Part shown: piece after piece, positions 7,601-9,025 of the stretch
Numbering within the stretch: position 1 is the stretch's first letter
How the letters are laid out: each line of letters begins with the position of its first letter
NCBI GenBank assembly: GCA_937888615.1
Contig: CALABZ010000295.1
Location: forward strand, 1 to 9,025
From: an uncultured Lentisphaeria bacterium
Lineage (GTDB): Bacteria > Verrucomicrobiota > Lentisphaeria > Victivallales > Victivallaceae
Direction: 5' to 3'
DNA length: 9,025 nucleotides
Notes under the pieces: model-generated
Database searches by the model: none
Told to the model about the DNA's origin: nothing
What the model saw: only the letters and a program-made list of their open reading frames with translations
Position numbers and translations under genes: made by a program

Positions 7601-8759
7601 GGACATGGGTATTTGGCCATGTCCGGAAATGAAAGTTAAATTTACGCAGGATGTCGAATTTCTTGACAGCATGGAAAATGCCCGCAGCGTTAAACCGGAT
7701 GTCAAAGGAATCCGTACTTTCGCGTTGACTTGGGCTCCGCTATTCATTAAGGCAAAAAATCCCGGAAAACTTCTTGCCGAACTCAATGCAGGAACAGTCT
7801 GTGGAACGAACGGAAGTTCTGTTCGGGTTGCTTTCAAGCCGCAGGCGTCCGGCCGGATTCTTATGGTTCTATCCAATGTTCTCGCTGTTCCCGTAGAAGG
7901 AGGAGTCCGGATCGGGAGCAATGTTTATCCGTTTAAACTTGCTCCTGTCGGAAATCTGGAAATACCACTGAAAAACGAAAATACGACTCATGCTTCCGGA
8001 ACGCTTTACGATCGGTCGATTGTCTATACTGTTACCACGGGGAAAGACAGTTTTGGCGGCAAATGGCACATGAGCTGGAGTTTAGTCCCGAGAGTTGTCC
8101 GGAAAAATGGAAAAATTGACTGGGACGCCGTTCCGGCTTCGCCGATCAATAATGTTGTCAGTGATAAAAAGATTGATCCCAAAAGATTTTCAGCAACCTA
8201 TCGTCTGGCCTGGGATCCAAAGGGACTTTATCTGAAAGTCAACGTAACCGACTCGGAGCTCTATTATGACAAGACCTTTTGGTCTTTTAACGTTCATAAA
8301 CTGACAAATCCGTTAATCTGGAAGCAGGATGGCTGCCTTGAAGTCTATCTGGACTCTTTCGCGGACGGCAGAGCCGCATCGATTGACGGTTACGGTCCCG
8401 ACGACTGGAGATACGATTTCTGTATGAACGAGAAGATTGATGGTCCCTGTTATGTCTGGCCGCAAGTTATTCCTGACAAACAGCTCATAGCCGGACTTTC
8501 ATCACCTTCCTTCGAAGAACTCAGGAAGAACCTTGACGGAACGTTCAAACGTACCAGTGACGGTTATACTTATACCATTTTTATCGCAAGCCGGTATGTT
8601 CTTCCTTTCAAGCTGGAATCCGGGGCCTGTGGAGGCTTTGCTATTTGTCTCCATGATTGGTTCAAAGGACGGGATGAAACCATTATTACCAATGGGACCA
8701 AACCAGGAAAGCATGTTTTCAACGTCCCGAATACATGGCCTCTGATTGTTCTCGAATGA
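4674..8759 (+). CDS. Secreted multidomain glycoside hydrolase (clan GH-A barrel) with CenC-like and CBM9-like domains
   Basis: 1361 residues. Residues 1-23 are a type I signal peptide (hydrophobic core GILLFQGIFF, cleavage near GFA-G). Residues about 25-315 are a beta-rich region I do not recognise. Residues 320-487 look like a CenC/CBM4-9-type module: NQLRNPSFEQG, then PLKPDTKYTLSFYAK, ending with VLVDGFQLEEG. A short beta domain follows (about 490-595). The catalytic TIM barrel spans about 604-950: it opens with IPGTHCSPSC, has a likely acid/base Glu in SWSNEEEHF (N737-E738), a strand-end IPIHTYG, and a likely nucleophile in IYITECSNE (E852). An Asn-Glu pair followed 114 residues later by Thr-Glu is the clan GH-A pattern, nearest in feel to GH39-like barrels. 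Two small beta domains (about 952-1125) lead to a CBM9-like domain (1125-1361: KIDWDAVP, LAWDPKGLYLKVNVTDSE, CLEVYLDS). It probably cleaves a polysaccharide outside the cytoplasm. The exact family is not assignable by eye; another GH-A or GH39-like family is possible. Confidence 0.8.
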   Translation: MNRWMIGILLFQGIFFCNLIGFAGQNDTPNPKPIFARKGFTKENLILKTVQYEKNGKEKNAGALVMRNKMVFTVGGINGARLDRGTEGQIRISGSRFDLRIGWATWLNGKHGDPFPPMNDAECAKYKVSPAKVITNSKTGEIRYEYPYLLPKGGTAVFTWSLEPVGAGLAKVTWNTNSQYPTSLIIGATKYPNEFKGKTVKLNGKRIDFDSEGKLAISGPRSSSREIVGASSIEVEWDDPVNGYHIYGLPEKCVLKENIYGTKECPFVIFGFEYTPTTSGTLFVDLGECEMSTEYTDQEINGINLMETTGIEWSKAPTRNQLRNPSFEQGLRFWVELGVSNKDGDLPPFELSNDAKFGKKSLRLRSIPGKEVLLWLRPSFLRSIPMPLKPDTKYTLSFYAKKAGTMDGNLEVGLSTAASTDSRPGGSRGDERTPERYIKVTDQWQRYSRTFEAGRAGFRVNLMAGKNSDVLVDGFQLEEGSSPTPYVCDPVEADLVTSESGNQVIYGDKVNAVLNFYGAPGTKSDVNVKILNFYRELVHEENFPIEIGTDGSASRKLSDAVETLGKGVFIVRIAYKTPGFPDYFRFQRYMVLTPLDNTNPTYKIPGTHCSPSCSADSDQYARRHMEWGFGSTSWAKFESRDNPPRNYIYRKKYRIKNMLHVTMETFFKNRVLKDVDFPQLEKGYLEKLATDEVYPPWTGKFCNKPITEKQEKLLENAVYEYYKNAMPDFTEAISWSNEEEHFNVTGGDNFDEYLRFQRACLNGAKRALPNIRVGYSCGISSITDRQIFQSLQGYLKAANKAGVRYDVIPIHTYGHLDGGKLGFHDLDAQLTKLIGMIQKYGYGKETPIYITECSNEMQLNIPDWNTVNGDAYSGGEPSYSWNHYEALYAASMLRYWIMALKFWPQVQSTNIWNGTMLMDAEFMPIMCAKTANTFGNLFPWAEFVGDVRPGADMRGYVFKLKDGTGIAALWQTRPQVDMGIWPCPEMKVKFTQDVEFLDSMENARSVKPDVKGIRTFALTWAPLFIKAKNPGKLLAELNAGTVCGTNGSSVRVAFKPQASGRILMVLSNVLAVPVEGGVRIGSNVYPFKLAPVGNLEIPLKNENTTHASGTLYDRSIVYTVTTGKDSFGGKWHMSWSLVPRVVRKNGKIDWDAVPASPINNVVSDKKIDPKRFSATYRLAWDPKGLYLKVNVTDSELYYDKTFWSFNVHKLTNPLIWKQDGCLEVYLDSFADGRAASIDGYGPDDWRYDFCMNEKIDGPCYVWPQVIPDKQLIAGLSSPSFEELRKNLDGTFKRTSDGYTYTIFIASRYVLPFKLESGACGGFAICLHDWFKGRDETIITNGTKPGKHVFNVPNTWPLIVLE

Positions 8760-8810
8760 CAGATTTAAAATAATAAACAACAAACAGAGAATAGTGGAAA
8801 ATATTGAAGT

Positions 8811-8949
8811 GATTTTATATGGAATAAGTTAAAACTGGAGATGTATGGTGCTGTATTGGATGGAAATTGCTGGCGCATACGATAAAGTAGTTCTTTTAAC
8901 TATACGCTTGGCAATTCCATCCAGTAACTTATAAAATCGTCATATAAAA
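8811..8949. repeat. Large imperfect inverted repeat after the GH-A gene
   Basis: Nested complementary arms span about 130 bp: GATTTTATA (8811-8819) with TATAAAATC (8930-8938); AAGTTA (8826-8831) with TAACTT (8925-8930, sharing one base with the outer arm); and TGGATGGAAATTGC (8857-8870) with GCAATTCCATCCA (8911-8923), one extra A on the left. G-U pairs allow the inner stem to extend towards a loop near 8881-8900. An alternative outer arm pairs TTTTATATG (8813-8821) with CATATAAAA (8941-8949). It begins 51 bp after the GH-A stop. It may be a 3' structure that ends or protects the operon message, a palindromic repeat family, or a small non-autonomous mobile element. No T run follows directly, and no clear target duplication is seen. 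Confidence 0.6.
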
Positions 8950-8963
8950 ATTATTATTCAAAT

Positions 8964-9025
8964 ATGAAGAAAATGCACATGATTGTTAATTTGAAGCAGA
9001 ACGGAGATCCTGCTGAAAATACTCG
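8964..9025 (+). CDS. Possible start of a further gene (partial at right edge)
   Basis: ATG 8964 opens a frame (MKKMHMIVNLKQNG, continuing DPAENT) that stays open to the window edge, 20 complete codons. There is no clear ribosome site; the upstream bases are AT-rich (TTATTATTCAAAT). It could be the N-terminus of the next gene in the operon, another leader frame, or a chance ORF. No family is recognisable. Confidence 0.25.
   Translation, partial: MKKMHMIVNLKQNGDPAENT

Noticed and set aside
8760..8810. Intrinsic terminator directly after the GH-A stop
   Set aside because: The stretch is AT-rich with no GC-rich stem followed by a T run. Any 3' structure is more likely the inverted repeat at 8811-8949.

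Overview
This window looks like a carbohydrate-use locus from a Lentisphaerota-type bacterium (Victivallis-like), or a near relative in the Planctomycetota-Verrucomicrobiota-Chlamydiota group. The main clue is a prepilin-like gene with the start [21 protein letters not shown], a C-NNLKQIG motif and a C-terminal FVDGHV motif. That type is greatly expanded in those phyla and here sits among glycoside hydrolase genes. Coding DNA is of moderate GC and the spacers are very AT-rich. Taxonomy is inferred from gene type only.

Layout. (1) Bases 1-911, minus strand: a GntR-type regulator with a sugar-sensor-like C-terminal part, running off the left edge and open through all 303 codons present. (2) Bases 912-1116: an AT-rich divergent spacer with a near-consensus sigma70 promoter (TTGACA, 17 bp, TATACT) facing right, and two near-identical 14-bp sites, one over the predicted transcription start, that could be the regulator's operators. 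(3) Bases 1117-3543: a cytoplasmic family GH38 alpha-mannosidase. (4) Bases 3694-4467: an H-X9-DG-type prepilin-like protein. (5) Bases 4674-8759: a secreted 1361-residue multidomain protein with a CenC-like carbohydrate-binding module, a clan GH-A (TIM-barrel) catalytic domain and a C-terminal CBM9-like domain. (6) Bases 8760-9025: non-coding DNA with a large imperfect inverted repeat, then perhaps the first codons of another gene.

Working model (inference): the secreted GH-A protein binds and cuts a polysaccharide or glycan outside the cytoplasm, the GH38 enzyme removes alpha-mannose from imported oligosaccharides, and the divergent regulator senses a sugar and controls the promoter at 1053-1081. 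No transporter lies in the window. The prepilin-like protein's role is unknown; a surface or secretion role near the exported enzyme is plausible.

The most unusual signal lies in the two spacers before the prepilin and GH-A genes. Both hold the same layout: a short leader frame starting (M/L)KGL, about 33 nt to a hairpin that opens with CCT and closes with AGG, and then 42-49 nt to the gene start. The two leader peptides also align (KGL, then T[DE]xL, then F[IF][KR]). This could be a duplicated leader peptide, a structured RNA element, or a remnant of older N-terminal coding sequence.
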